The notes under the pieces: generated by a model | Told to the model about the DNA's origin: nothing | Database searches by the model: none | The model's input: the letters and a program-made list of their open reading frames with translations, nothing else | Assembly: GCA_017794925.1 (NCBI GenBank) | Contig: CP051238.1 | Coordinates: 3,996,084-4,060,083 of the forward strand | Direction of reading: 5' to 3' | Origin: Aestuariibacter sp. | Lineage (GTDB): Bacteria; Pseudomonadota; Gammaproteobacteria; Enterobacterales; Alteromonadaceae | DNA: 64,000 bases | Program-made: the position numbers and the translations under genes | In this document: in pieces, positions 1-9,389 of the stretch | Layout of the letters: every line of letters begins with the position of its first letter | Position numbering within the stretch: the first letter of the stretch is position 1

Positions 1-158
1 ACACCACTTCTTCCTAATTATTTCCAAAGCAAAAACATACACGACTGGTTCAACAACTTCGTTGCGAGCAGCAGACACTCTCGATATTCTTCAGAACATC
101 AACAGTCTTCAATTCTGGTTTGCGCTTTGATTAGCCATCATACTTCAACACGTTTGTA
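1..158. other. window edge, no gene seen
   Basis: These bases lie downstream of the mechanosensitive channel gene, which reads leftward. I see no convincing open frame, RNA gene or terminator with a T-run. Confidence 0.5.
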
Positions 159-1208
159 TTAAGACAGAATATTTGTGCCTTGTTCAGGCGCCCTTGCTTC
201 GTCTGCCTGCCGGCGAATATCGTCATTTTCGCTAGACACATCATCAAGAAAAGATTGTGACTCGACGTTTGGCTCTGCCCTATTGGTCAATACTTCGTCA
301 TTTTGGCGAGCGGATTGGTCAGGGTCAGTGTATTGCTTTTTCTCTTTGCCCTGTTGCACAAGCACCGGTACTCCCTCAGGAAACACGATTTCGCGGGCAT
401 CATCCGGCATACTGATGCCTTTTTCGGTGAAGAGATTCACCAGGTCACGCATTAGCACCGATGCCATTTTAACTACACTGGTGCTTTCTACATTTATCCA
501 AAAATACACTTTCAAATTTATTGTGGATGACCCCAGCCCATCAACCAATACCAAAGGTTCAGGCTCATCCAGCACATTAGGGTGTTCCGAAATAAGTGAA
601 AGCGCCAACTGCTGTGCCTGCTGGCAATCTGCGTCATAGCCAACACCAATAACAAATTGCCCTCGCATTTTAGGGTTTGCCGTCAGGTTCTTAATCGTTC
701 CTTTGTAAATAACCGCGTTGGGTATTTGAATGTGATTACCATCAAAATCCACCAGCGTAGTTGCCCGGGTAGTCACTTTTTGTACAACGCCCGTGTAGTT
801 ATTGATCTGCACAACATCGTTGATTCGAAATGGCCGCTGTACCGTCAACAGTAAACTGGCAATCATATTTTCTGCAATATCCCTGAAGGCAAAACCCAAA
901 ATTAACCCTAAAACACCAGTCCCACTCATAATGGCAACGGCGAATTCAGTTAAACCTGACAGTTTTAAAAAGATATAGAACGCGAGCAAAATAATTATCA
1001 GGCTAATCGCCCGTTGGCTTACTGAACGCAATAGTGGGCTGGCTGACAAATACCCCACAGGCTTGATCAAAGCGGCTGCCACTCTTCCTGCCAGAGTAAC
1101 CATAATAACCATTATCACCAATCCCAATGCAATAGCCGGTAACTTCACAATAAACGCTTGCCAGTATGCATTTAACGACATGACTAACTCATTGGTTGAG
1201 GCTTCCAT
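159..1208 (-). CDS. MscS-family mechanosensitive ion channel
   Basis: Small-conductance mechanosensitive channel of the inner membrane, expected to release solutes on hypo-osmotic shock. Of the 349 residues, three hydrophobic segments are visible near 23-48, 66-87 and 89-113. The third is the Gly/Ala-rich pore helix (GTGVLGLILGFAFRDIAENM) that marks the family. A beta domain follows (RPFRINDVVQI, then DGNHIQIPNAVIYKGTIKN) and then the alpha/beta vestibule domain. The last ~60 residues are acidic, polar and probably disordered, an extension beyond minimal MscS (about 286 aa). The gene stands alone. The family call is secure; gating and ion preference are not visible. Confidence 0.93.
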   Translation of the reverse strand: MEASTNELVMSLNAYWQAFIVKLPAIALGLVIMVIMVTLAGRVAAALIKPVGYLSASPLLRSVSQRAISLIIILLAFYIFLKLSGLTEFAVAIMSGTGVLGLILGFAFRDIAENMIASLLLTVQRPFRINDVVQINNYTGVVQKVTTRATTLVDFDGNHIQIPNAVIYKGTIKNLTANPKMRGQFVIGVGYDADCQQAQQLALSLISEHPNVLDEPEPLVLVDGLGSSTINLKVYFWINVESTSVVKMASVLMRDLVNLFTEKGISMPDDAREIVFPEGVPVLVQQGKEKKQYTDPDQSARQNDEVLTNRAEPNVESQSFLDDVSSENDDIRRQADEARAPEQGTNILS

Positions 1209-1461
1209 TCAATTGTTTTCCTTTTATGCAGTGTTTGGCAGAAACAATAATCTGTATCGACAGATGACCATTTAAGATCACTTTGATTCACCGGATTACT
1301 ATAACGATTTACAGATAGCCGCGCCAATGTCCACTCAACTACCGTATGTTTTCACATCGACCAATGTGGTTTTTCGTGACAGAGCTTACAAATCAGGTTT
1401 TAATAATATTTTCGGCTATGCTGCCGATAATGCATTATGAAACCAAACGGATAAGGCGGTA

Positions 1462-3096
1462 ATGAACCTAAAGCTGGCCAGACAAACGCGCGTATTAGTG
1501 ATCGACGATCAGGTGCTTGCCAAGGGTTACCTTAAGTACTCACTGGAAGAACTCGGCTTTCAAAATATTGAATACGCCGACCGCGCGACCACAGCCCTGT
1601 CTGCCATTCGCCGAAATCACTACGATTTAATCGTGTGCTCGTATGATTTAAAAAACGAGCAGGATGGTTATTTTCTTTACGACCAGCTTAAAGAACACAA
1701 TGAATTACCGCCCAGTACCGCATTTGTTTTTATTTCTGCAGATACCACTGCTGACATTGTGCACAGTATTGTGGAATTACAACCCGATGACTTTTTAGCG
1801 AAACCATTTACTGTTCGTGAATTAGATCGCCGCCTCGGCCGGTTACTTACGCGCAAAAAGGCCCTGCAACCCGTCTATCACCTCATTGAGCAAAGTACCT
1901 TAGACAAAGCGTTGCTAGAACTGGAAAACTTTCTTACCGAGCCCAAAAACTCAGAGTTCTTTCCACTTGCGTTAAAGTTAAAAGGCGAGCTATTGCTAGC
2001 TTGCGGGCATTATGAAGAGGCGCGCGAGTTTTATCAGGCCATTATTAATGTTCAGAACTTTACCTGGGCTCAGCTTGGACTCATTAAAAGCTTCATTTCA
2101 CTTGATCAGGATGAGGAAGCCGAAAAACTCGTCATTGAGCTCGCATTAAAACAAGACTCCATGCTGGCTGCCTATGACTTACTTGCCGCACTGCAAATAA
2201 AACATCACGAATTTGAAGATGCGCTGGAGAGCGTCGAGGTCGCCAGTGCCATTTCGCCTCGCAACCTTCACCGTCATGCCAAAGCAATGGATCTATCGCG
2301 CTTAACACACGATTATGAATCACAGTTTGAAGCGGCTAAAAAGATTGTAAAAATTGCGAAAAACTCGATTCACGACAAACCTGAAATCTATTTAAACGTG
2401 GCGCGAGCCGGCATCGACTTTGCGATGACAGCCGAAGAAGAGCACACAAAGCGTTTAATCAAACAATCTACCGAATACCTGAAGCAACTTAAAAGCACCT
2501 TCCCTAAAGCCGATATAGATGATCAGTTAAAGGTCATTGATGCACGTATGTTGTATTTAGAAGATGAGGTCGATAACGCTCGGGCACTGTTGAATCAGTT
2601 GAGTAATGATGCGTGGGAAACGGAAAGTATTGAAGGATTGCTGGATAAAGCCAAAGCGTTTCATGAAGTGGGCTTTCAGGATCATGCGCTGAAGCTTCTC
2701 GATATTATCGAACGAAGATGCGATAACGATCCCGCTCAAAGCGATTTATTTCTGCAGTATGTTCAGCAGGAAAAAGTCGAAAAAACTGAAATTAAACTCA
2801 GTCCCAAGGCCCTAAATAATAACGCCGTTATTCAATACCAACGTGGCGACCTTCAGAAAGCACTGGAAACCTTCCGCCAGGCATTTACCATTATGCCTAA
2901 AAACCCGTCTATCGCGCTTAACCTGCTGCAGGCAACCGCTATTAACCTGAAAGAATCCAGCAGCGACGAAGCCAAAGAATCACTCAACAGCACGTTAATT
3001 CACAACTGCCTGAAAACCATCGAATCAGGTCGCCTCTCTGAAGAACAAGAGCAACGATATCAACGCGTTAAAAACGTGTTGAAAGATCTCACGTAA
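1462..3096 (+). CDS. pseudo-receiver / TPR regulatory protein
   Basis: This 544-residue protein has a CheY-like receiver fold (about 9-130) followed by a long helical TPR-like region to the C-terminus. The receiver keeps the acidic pair D15 D16, the Ser of the FISA strand (S92) and the KPF lysine (K114). The position that normally carries the phospho-accepting Asp is Ser60 (VCSYDL), with the nearest Asp two residues on at D62. It is therefore probably a phosphorylation-independent or altered receiver acting as a protein-interaction module. The best-defined TPR lies near 455-490 (NNAVIQYQRGDLQKALETFR). An AAGGCGG ribosome site precedes the ATG. There is no DNA-binding or output enzyme domain. 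A partner kinase is not adjacent. Confidence 0.8.
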   Translation: MNLKLARQTRVLVIDDQVLAKGYLKYSLEELGFQNIEYADRATTALSAIRRNHYDLIVCSYDLKNEQDGYFLYDQLKEHNELPPSTAFVFISADTTADIVHSIVELQPDDFLAKPFTVRELDRRLGRLLTRKKALQPVYHLIEQSTLDKALLELENFLTEPKNSEFFPLALKLKGELLLACGHYEEAREFYQAIINVQNFTWAQLGLIKSFISLDQDEEAEKLVIELALKQDSMLAAYDLLAALQIKHHEFEDALESVEVASAISPRNLHRHAKAMDLSRLTHDYESQFEAAKKIVKIAKNSIHDKPEIYLNVARAGIDFAMTAEEEHTKRLIKQSTEYLKQLKSTFPKADIDDQLKVIDARMLYLEDEVDNARALLNQLSNDAWETESIEGLLDKAKAFHEVGFQDHALKLLDIIERRCDNDPAQSDLFLQYVQQEKVEKTEIKLSPKALNNNAVIQYQRGDLQKALETFRQAFTIMPKNPSIALNLLQATAINLKESSSDEAKESLNSTLIHNCLKTIESGRLSEEQEQRYQRVKNVLKDLT

Positions 3097-3345
3097 TTCT
3101 TATCTGGATTAGTCCGGGCATAGTCCCAACCGTTGCTTGTTGTTGTCTGTGTCGAGCTTGCGAAATCCACTATCTGTACTACTTTTGAAGAACAGAAACT
3201 CATTTATTACCCAACGATGTCTGTAATTTTTTCGTCTCGGTAAAACCTACCGAGTAACGCCCTAAGAGTAAGAGTTTAGGATGGCATCAACTCAGGTAAT
3301 TGCTGCAAATTTTGCAATATAAACACAACTACGTGACAAAAAAGA
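3097..3345. other. structured leader ahead of the diguanylate cyclase gene
   Basis: This 249-base gap holds two close hairpins: CTCGGTA (3236-3242) pairs with TACCGAG (3248-3254) around a 5-base loop, and CCTAA (3261-3265) pairs with TTAGG (3276-3280). Neither is followed by a T-run. The arrangement could be a 5' leader element for the GGDEF gene. It does not match the c-di-GMP-I riboswitch consensus as I know it. Confidence 0.35.
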
Positions 3346-5685
3346 ATGAACCAGACGCTAATCGAGAAGTATCGTCTACATCGACAAGAATATGAAAGTT
3401 TATTAACTCAGTATGTACAATCCATTGCTGAGCTGTTTGATATGCCAGTCGCTTTCTTAGGTCTCAGTGATAATGAAACATTGTGGATAAAAGCAAAATG
3501 CGGAACGGAATCAACAGAGGCACCATTAAAGCAAGCTATTTGTCACCTGGTAATTGATTCGAATGAACTTGTTTATATAGAAGATACCTTCAATGATCCA
3601 AGAGTATCAGAAATGCCTGCAGTTAAGGCTGAACCTCCTGTCCGCTTTTACGCGGGTGTACCCGTTAAGATAAAAAACGACCTCATTGGTTCCTTTTGTA
3701 TTATCGATACAAAGCCAAGGCAACTGTCGACTAGGGAACTTCGTCAATTGTCGGCCTTTGCAAACCATTTAGGCCAACATTGTGAGCTAATTTTCCAAAA
3801 CCTGAGCTCACAAGACGAGCACGAACTCTTGAATAATTCCCCGGCGGCTTTAATACGCTGGCAAGTTCGTCCAAATTTCCTTACATCCTATTTATCGTCG
3901 AATGTCAGTAAGCTTCTCGGTATTACGATTCCTGACGATGTCTCAATGTTCAAGTTGGATGACGTTATTCATCCGGATGACACCGACAATTTTTTATTTA
4001 CAGTCCGAAACCACCAGCAAGGTGCAGAAATCTGCGAATGTGATTTTCGGATCAAAACCTTCGGCAATCGCTCGGTCTGGTACAAACTGGTCTCCAGAGC
4101 GATATTCGAAGGCGAAACCGTCATCGCTATACAGGGCTTACTGCTCAACAACACCGAACAAAAATACCTTGAAAGCCGCATCATGGACACCAATGAACGG
4201 ATGCGCTTATTACTTGAAGCTTCAGGGCTTGGCACCTCTGACTGGGATATCGAAAATGATTCATTGCGGGTGAATAATCGCATCTGCGATATGCTCAAGC
4301 TGCACCCTGACAGTGTGGATACGCAAAGTATGTTCTGGACGCAGTTAGTGCATCCCGCAGACAAAGAAAAGCTGATTGCACAAATTCAAAACAGTCTGAA
4401 ACGCAAAAGCGGTGTTGTTGATATTGAATACCGCATTCGCGATGCAGATGGCCAGTATTTATGGCTGGAGACTTACGGGAAAGTGGTCACCCGCGATGAA
4501 GAAGGCAGGGCTCTGCGCTTTGCCGCCACACATCGCAATATTACGGAAAAGAAATTAGCTGAATTACAAGTCGACAAACAACGTCGCTTAATGGGCTTCA
4601 TTAACCACGCACAGAACCTGTTTGTGGCAGAAAAAGATCTGCAACTGGCTTGTGAAAAAATCTTCCCAGAACTAATTGACCTAGCGGAAAGCGCTTACGG
4701 GTTCATTGGTAAAATGGAAGTGGAAGACGGCGTCATGGGCCTTCAGATTTACGCGATTTCAGACGTAAGCTGGAGTGAGTCCTCTAAAGCAGAGTTTGAA
4801 AAATTTAAGCGTGGTGAGCTCAGATTTAACAACCTTAGTAACTTATTTGGACATGTTATTACGTCCAACGCCCCGGTAATTGCCAATAAACCCATGATGC
4901 ACAAAGCGTCTAAAGGTACTCCGGCCGGCCACCCGGTACTCAAGCGTTTTCTGGGGTTGCCCATTCAACGCGACGGCAGCGTCGTCGGAATGATAGGACT
5001 GGCGAACAAACTGGAAGATTACTCTCAACAGGATGTGGAATTCCTCACGCCACTTACCGAAACACTAGCCAACTTATTTAAAGCCGTTGAAGTAGAACAA
5101 GCGCGCTTCGAGGCAGAGGAACGCCTCGCATACCTTGCAGCTACCGATCCCCTTACTGGTTTAATGAATCGTCGCGCCTATTTCGACCAAATACAGCAGC
5201 GCTCAGGTGAAAACAACGCACCGCATGGACTGGCCATCGTCGACATAGACAACTTTAAAACACTTAACGATTCCTACGGCCACCCGGTAGGCGACCAGGT
5301 ACTCAGCGAAGTAGCGAAAATTTTGCAACACAATATTCGCAATAACGACATGGTGGCCCGATTGGGCGGAGAAGAATTTGGTATTTATCTGGACACCGAG
5401 GATAGCAAAGCGTGTCACAAAATCCTTCAGAAAATACTGGCGGATATTAGTCTCATTTCCATACAGACGGATCATGGTCTTCTGAAAAACATTACCGTAA
5501 GTATTGGTGCCACCATGTTCAAAAAAGGGCCGTATGCCATAGACACGACGTACTTCGACATCGCCATGAAACAAGCTGATGATGCCCTCTACGAAGTCAA
5601 ACGCTCTGGCAAAGCCAATATTCGATGGTTTGATCCGTCAAAGGTCGTTTCTCACCTGAAAAACGCTACTGATGTGAAAAAATAA
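3346..5685 (+). CDS. GAF-PAS-PAS-GAF-GGDEF diguanylate cyclase
   Basis: Predicted cytoplasmic sensor enzyme making cyclic di-GMP from two GTP. The 779 residues show an N-terminal GAF-type sensor (about 15-155), two PAS folds (about 165-275 and 285-405, the second ending in the typical ATHRNITEKK PAC tail), a second GAF-like domain (about 420-590) and a GGDEF domain (about 600-770). The active-site signature is GGEEF at 674-678, and an RNND inhibitory-site motif lies nine residues upstream, so product inhibition is expected. There are no membrane segments and no EAL domain, so it should be synthase only. Ligands of the sensor domains cannot be read from the sequence. Confidence 0.9.
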   Translation: MNQTLIEKYRLHRQEYESLLTQYVQSIAELFDMPVAFLGLSDNETLWIKAKCGTESTEAPLKQAICHLVIDSNELVYIEDTFNDPRVSEMPAVKAEPPVRFYAGVPVKIKNDLIGSFCIIDTKPRQLSTRELRQLSAFANHLGQHCELIFQNLSSQDEHELLNNSPAALIRWQVRPNFLTSYLSSNVSKLLGITIPDDVSMFKLDDVIHPDDTDNFLFTVRNHQQGAEICECDFRIKTFGNRSVWYKLVSRAIFEGETVIAIQGLLLNNTEQKYLESRIMDTNERMRLLLEASGLGTSDWDIENDSLRVNNRICDMLKLHPDSVDTQSMFWTQLVHPADKEKLIAQIQNSLKRKSGVVDIEYRIRDADGQYLWLETYGKVVTRDEEGRALRFAATHRNITEKKLAELQVDKQRRLMGFINHAQNLFVAEKDLQLACEKIFPELIDLAESAYGFIGKMEVEDGVMGLQIYAISDVSWSESSKAEFEKFKRGELRFNNLSNLFGHVITSNAPVIANKPMMHKASKGTPAGHPVLKRFLGLPIQRDGSVVGMIGLANKLEDYSQQDVEFLTPLTETLANLFKAVEVEQARFEAEERLAYLAATDPLTGLMNRRAYFDQIQQRSGENNAPHGLAIVDIDNFKTLNDSYGHPVGDQVLSEVAKILQHNIRNNDMVARLGGEEFGIYLDTEDSKACHKILQKILADISLISIQTDHGLLKNITVSIGATMFKKGPYAIDTTYFDIAMKQADDALYEVKRSGKANIRWFDPSKVVSHLKNATDVKK

Positions 5686-5705
5686 GTCGTATACCTAATG
5701 ATGTA

Positions 5706-6242
5706 TTAAATGTGGTATACGACAACTTCTTCGTTAAAGACCTGATCCTGATATAGCTCTGCATGACTGAAAGACATACCGAGCTTTTTCATGATCTGGA
5801 TGGACGCCAGGTTTTGCGGTAACGCGATTGCACAAAACGCCGTATTCCCTAGAGATTGCATATATGCCATCAAGGCTTTGGCGGCTTCCGTCGCATAGCC
5901 CTTTCCCCAGGATTGCTGCTTAAAGCGCCAACCCAGTTCAATAACGCTATCGTCACGTTGTTCGGTAAAATACCCTTTGGGCCTGACCAGTATCCAGCCA
6001 ATTGCAGCTTGCTCATCCTCTTTTAACGATACCTGCCATAATCCCCACCCGGCAGGCGCATTGCGATAGTTCAGCATACGAGGAATAAAGATATCGTTAA
6101 TTTCTTTTCGACTGGTTTTGCGGCCACCATTGAGAAATCGCATGACCTCTTCGTTCTGATCAAGCTCCCACAGAAAATCGCCGTCGGTTTCGTCCAGCAG
6201 ACGATAGGTCAAACGCGCCGACGTTGGCAGTGCCATTGTCAT
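5706..6242 (-). CDS. GNAT N-acetyltransferase, RimJ/RimL-like
   Basis: A 178-residue GCN5-related acetyltransferase. The acetyl-CoA loop QSWGKGYATEAAK fits the Q/R-x-x-G-x-G/A motif, and the protein begins with the RLTYRLLDETDGDFL strand common in RimJ/RimL-like enzymes, which acetylate protein N-termini or small amines. The start codon abuts the stop codon of moaA with no spacer (moaA ends at 6243), so the two are probably co-transcribed and translationally coupled. A second ATG six bases in (6236) is an equally possible start. The substrate is unknown. Confidence 0.85.
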   Translation of the reverse strand: MTMALPTSARLTYRLLDETDGDFLWELDQNEEVMRFLNGGRKTSRKEINDIFIPRMLNYRNAPAGWGLWQVSLKEDEQAAIGWILVRPKGYFTEQRDDSVIELGWRFKQQSWGKGYATEAAKALMAYMQSLGNTAFCAIALPQNLASIQIMKKLGMSFSHAELYQDQVFNEEVVVYHI

Positions 6243-7208
6243 TTAACCACCTAACATTGATAAGTTTTTGGTGATTCCGGTTACACCGTCCTGCAGAAAA
6301 TGCGACACTTTTTTGTCTGCTAGCTTTTCCGTTATAAAATCCTGTAAGCCATGGACATCACCTTGCTGCAAAAAGTCTCTTAGCGACAAGCCATTATCGC
6401 TGAACAAACATAAATGCAGTTTACCCAGAGCCGTTACACGCAAGCGATTGCAGCTACTACAGAAATCTGAACTGTAAGGCATGATAAAGCCTATCCGACC
6501 GGCATAATCAGGGTGTTGAAGTTCCACAGCAGGTCCGGCATCCGCCCCGCGTTTAAGCACTTCCCAACCTTCGGCTTTCAACCTGGCGAGAAAAGGTTCA
6601 GCACTGGTATGATGTGACTTAAAGAAGGCTTTGTGCTGACCGGTTTCCATCAGTTCAATAAATCGAACGGTTACCGGCATATCCTTGAGCCAGTGCAAAA
6701 ACGTAGACAGTTGAGATTCAGCGAATGGCCGAAGCAACACGGTATTCACCTTCACGGACATACCATGAATCAGTGCTTCGTTTACCCCGTCCAACACAGC
6801 GTTCAATTTATCCTGACCGCTGATCAGGGCAAATTGCGCCGGGTCAAGGCTGTCCAGGCTAATATTGACCTGCCCCAGCCCCGCATTGGCCAACTGCTTT
6901 GCGTAGCTGGCAAGCTTGCCACCATGGGTTGTCATGGCTACCTTTTGAATTCCCGGTGTATTGGCACACACGGCGACAATATCACTCACGTCCTTGCGCA
7001 ACGTGGGCTCGCCACCTGTGACCCGAATTTTACACGTCCCCATGCCGGCAAAGCCTTTAACCAGCGTGTCAATTTCGTTAACCGATAAAAATGTCTGCGC
7101 TTTACCTTCATAACCGTCGGGCAGGCAGTACTGACAACGAAAGTTGCATACATCCGTAATGGAAAGTCGTAAATAGTAGAAGCGGCGGCCAAAGGTATCT
7201 TTTAACAA
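6243..7208 (-). CDS. moaA: GTP 3',8-cyclase MoaA (molybdenum cofactor)
   Basis: Radical-SAM enzyme for the first step of molybdopterin synthesis, turning GTP into 3',8-cyclo-GTP. The N-terminal cluster motif CNFRCQYC is clear. A second 4Fe-4S site at the C-terminus is shown by FCSSCNRLR with a further Cys in LHLCLF. The protein ends in the catalytic double glycine (SMLGG), and 321 residues is normal. The apparent start is TTG at 7208 with a weak ribosome site; no in-frame ATG is closer. No other moa, mog or moe gene is beside it, so the pathway must be completed elsewhere. Confidence 0.95.
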   Translation of the reverse strand: MLKDTFGRRFYYLRLSITDVCNFRCQYCLPDGYEGKAQTFLSVNEIDTLVKGFAGMGTCKIRVTGGEPTLRKDVSDIVAVCANTPGIQKVAMTTHGGKLASYAKQLANAGLGQVNISLDSLDPAQFALISGQDKLNAVLDGVNEALIHGMSVKVNTVLLRPFAESQLSTFLHWLKDMPVTVRFIELMETGQHKAFFKSHHTSAEPFLARLKAEGWEVLKRGADAGPAVELQHPDYAGRIGFIMPYSSDFCSSCNRLRVTALGKLHLCLFSDNGLSLRDFLQQGDVHGLQDFITEKLADKKVSHFLQDGVTGITKNLSMLGG

Positions 7209-7374
7209 GGTACGTGTTCATAAGTAAAAACGAGTGTATCTACGGTACCACACCGCCTCTGCGGGCACCAATAGCATTCAGGACTTACTTAAAACTAAAC
7301 CTGAGGCGAAGACGTTTGACTCGATCTGCTGGCGAAGATATTTTAGAGGGAGTCCGCACTTATCAGAAGAATAC

Positions 7375-9159
7375 ATGCGCCCTACCCGATTACCCGTTAA
7401 CCCTGACACGCCCATGCAATGGCATGTATTTTCGCGTCTATGGCCCTATTTACTCGAATTTAAGCAACGCGTTGCGCTGGCCTTGCTGTGTTTAGTGGCC
7501 GCTAAATTTGCCAGTATTGGCTTACCTTTTGTCCTTAAGCATACCGTTGACAACTTAAACCAGGCGCCACTGGCAACGCTGGCGGTTCCGATTGCCCTGG
7601 TCATCACCTACGGCGTATTGCGATTAATTAACGTTCTGTTGGGCGAAGTGCGGGATACGCTATTCGGCAGAGTCACCGAACGCGCTATGCGGCGAATCGG
7701 CCTGGAGGTGTTCGAACACTTACACCGGTTAGATTTAACCTTTCATTTATCCAGGCAAACCGGTGGATTGTCGCGGGATATTGAGCGCGGAACCAGCGGT
7801 ATTAGTTTCCTGATGCGCTTCATGGTGTTTAATATTGGACCTACACTACTGGAGATAGCGCTGGTTGTAGGGGTATTACTTACGCAGTACGGCATGAGCT
7901 TTGCGATGATTATTCTGTGCTCGGTTGTCGCTTATGTGTGGTTTTCAATGAAAGCCACAGACTGGCGAACTGAGTTTGTGCGCCAGGCGAATCTGGCTGA
8001 CTCTACATCTAACACCCGGGCCATCGACAGCCTGCTTAACTACGAAACGGTTAAGTACTTTAATAATGAACAATACGAAGCCCGCCAATACGACACCAAC
8101 CTGGCAAACTGGGAGCAAGCGCGTCGCAAAAACCGCCTCTCATTGTTTGCATTAAATGGGGGCCAGGCATTCATTATTGCCGCTTCCATGACCGCCATGA
8201 TGTTATTGGCAGCATTAGAAGTCAGCCGTGGCAATATGACCATAGGTGATTTTGTGCTGATCAACGCCTTCACCATGCAAATCTTTATGCCGTTAAACTT
8301 TCTGGGCTTCGTGTATCGGGAGATTCGCGGCTCACTGGCCAACATCGAAAATCTGTTTAATTTACTGGGCACGGTTCCTACCGTCGCCGATGCCCCCTCT
8401 GCAGGCTCACTGGAGATAAGCCATAGCCGCATTCATTTCGACAACGTTAGCTTTTATTATCGCCCTGAGCGGCGCATCCTGAATCACGTGAATTTTACTA
8501 TTGAGCCCGGTACCAAAGTGGCCGTGGTAGGAGAAAGCGGCGCAGGTAAATCAACACTGGTAAAACTCCTGTTTCGGTTTTACGACCCGGTTTCAGGCGC
8601 TGTGCGTATCGACGACCAGGACATAAGTCAGGTCACTCAGCACAGTCTGCGCAAACACATTGGCATTGTGCCTCAGGACACGGTGTTGTTTAACGATACC
8701 TTAGGGGAAAATATTCGATATGGGCGTCCCGATGCCAGTGAGGAAGATATTCAGCAGGCTATCCGGCTGGCTCACTTAGAAAGCTTTATTGCCAGTTTGC
8801 CAGACGGCATCAATACGCAGGTGGGTGAGCGCGGTTTAAAGCTTTCAGGTGGTGAGAAACAACGCGTGGCCATTGCCAGGGCAATCCTGAAACGCCCGGC
8901 CATTATGGTATTTGACGAAGCGACGTCCTCACTGGATAGCCAATCAGAGCAGGCTATTCTCTCTGCACTACGGGAAGTGGCCGAAGGGCACACCAGTATG
9001 GTGATCGCGCACAGACTATCGACGATTGTCGACGCTGACAATATTCTGGTGATGCAGCAAGGGCAAGTTGTAGAACAAGGTACACACGCGGATTTATTGT
9101 CACAACAAGGTGTTTATGCTGGCTTGTGGCAAGCACAACAAAAACAGGCAAAGGCATAA
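7375..9159 (+). CDS. Atm1-type ABC exporter (permease-ATPase)
   Basis: Half-transporter of the Atm1/HMT group, which export glutathione-linked or Fe-S-related compounds or heavy-metal conjugates. From the ATG at 7375 it has 594 residues: a six-helix membrane domain (about 20-320) with the family stretch SLLNYETVKYFNNE, then an ATPase domain. The ATPase has Walker A (GESGAGKST), signature LSGGEKQR, Walker B (IMVFDEATSSLD) and the switch His in IAHRLST. The frame stays open 47 codons upstream to 7234, but that stretch is unlike a membrane-domain start, so I prefer 7375. The next gene starts inside its stop codon. Confidence 0.9.
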   Translation: MRPTRLPVNPDTPMQWHVFSRLWPYLLEFKQRVALALLCLVAAKFASIGLPFVLKHTVDNLNQAPLATLAVPIALVITYGVLRLINVLLGEVRDTLFGRVTERAMRRIGLEVFEHLHRLDLTFHLSRQTGGLSRDIERGTSGISFLMRFMVFNIGPTLLEIALVVGVLLTQYGMSFAMIILCSVVAYVWFSMKATDWRTEFVRQANLADSTSNTRAIDSLLNYETVKYFNNEQYEARQYDTNLANWEQARRKNRLSLFALNGGQAFIIAASMTAMMLLAALEVSRGNMTIGDFVLINAFTMQIFMPLNFLGFVYREIRGSLANIENLFNLLGTVPTVADAPSAGSLEISHSRIHFDNVSFYYRPERRILNHVNFTIEPGTKVAVVGESGAGKSTLVKLLFRFYDPVSGAVRIDDQDISQVTQHSLRKHIGIVPQDTVLFNDTLGENIRYGRPDASEEDIQQAIRLAHLESFIASLPDGINTQVGERGLKLSGGEKQRVAIARAILKRPAIMVFDEATSSLDSQSEQAILSALREVAEGHTSMVIAHRLSTIVDADNILVMQQGQVVEQGTHADLLSQQGVYAGLWQAQQKQAKA

Positions 9160-9377
9160 TGATGGACCCGCAACAACTGAAACTGACAATCAATCAGACC
9201 ATGCCGTTTGGTAAGTACGCAGGTAGAAAGCTGATTCACTTACCCGAACCTTATCTGGTTTGGTTTGCCAAGCAAGGTTTTCCTGAGGGCAAATTGGGCG
9301 AGCAATTAGCACTGATGTACGAAATTAAACTCAACGGCATGGAGTCTATGCTTACACCACTTATCGACAACGATTAA
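9159..9377 (+). CDS. DUF3820-family small protein
   Basis: A 72-residue protein resembling DUF3820, whose hallmark is PFGKYAGRKLIHLPEPYLVWF followed by a short helical tail. The function of the family is unknown; a nucleic-acid-related role has been suggested because of similar segments in exonuclease-associated proteins, but nothing here tests that. The start overlaps the ABC gene stop (TAATG), with AAAGG just upstream, so translation is probably coupled. A second ATG follows at 9162. Confidence 0.75.
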   Translation: MMDPQQLKLTINQTMPFGKYAGRKLIHLPEPYLVWFAKQGFPEGKLGEQLALMYEIKLNGMESMLTPLIDND

Positions 9378-9389
9378 CGGAATAACACT

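Noticed and set aside
3097..3345. Cyclic-di-GMP riboswitch upstream of the GGDEF gene
   Set aside because: The hairpins lack the recognisable consensus of GEMM-type switches, so I record only a structured leader.
7234..7374. 47-codon in-frame extension of the ABC exporter
   Set aside because: The extra residues lack the expected membrane-domain character and the downstream ATG at 7375 fits the family better.
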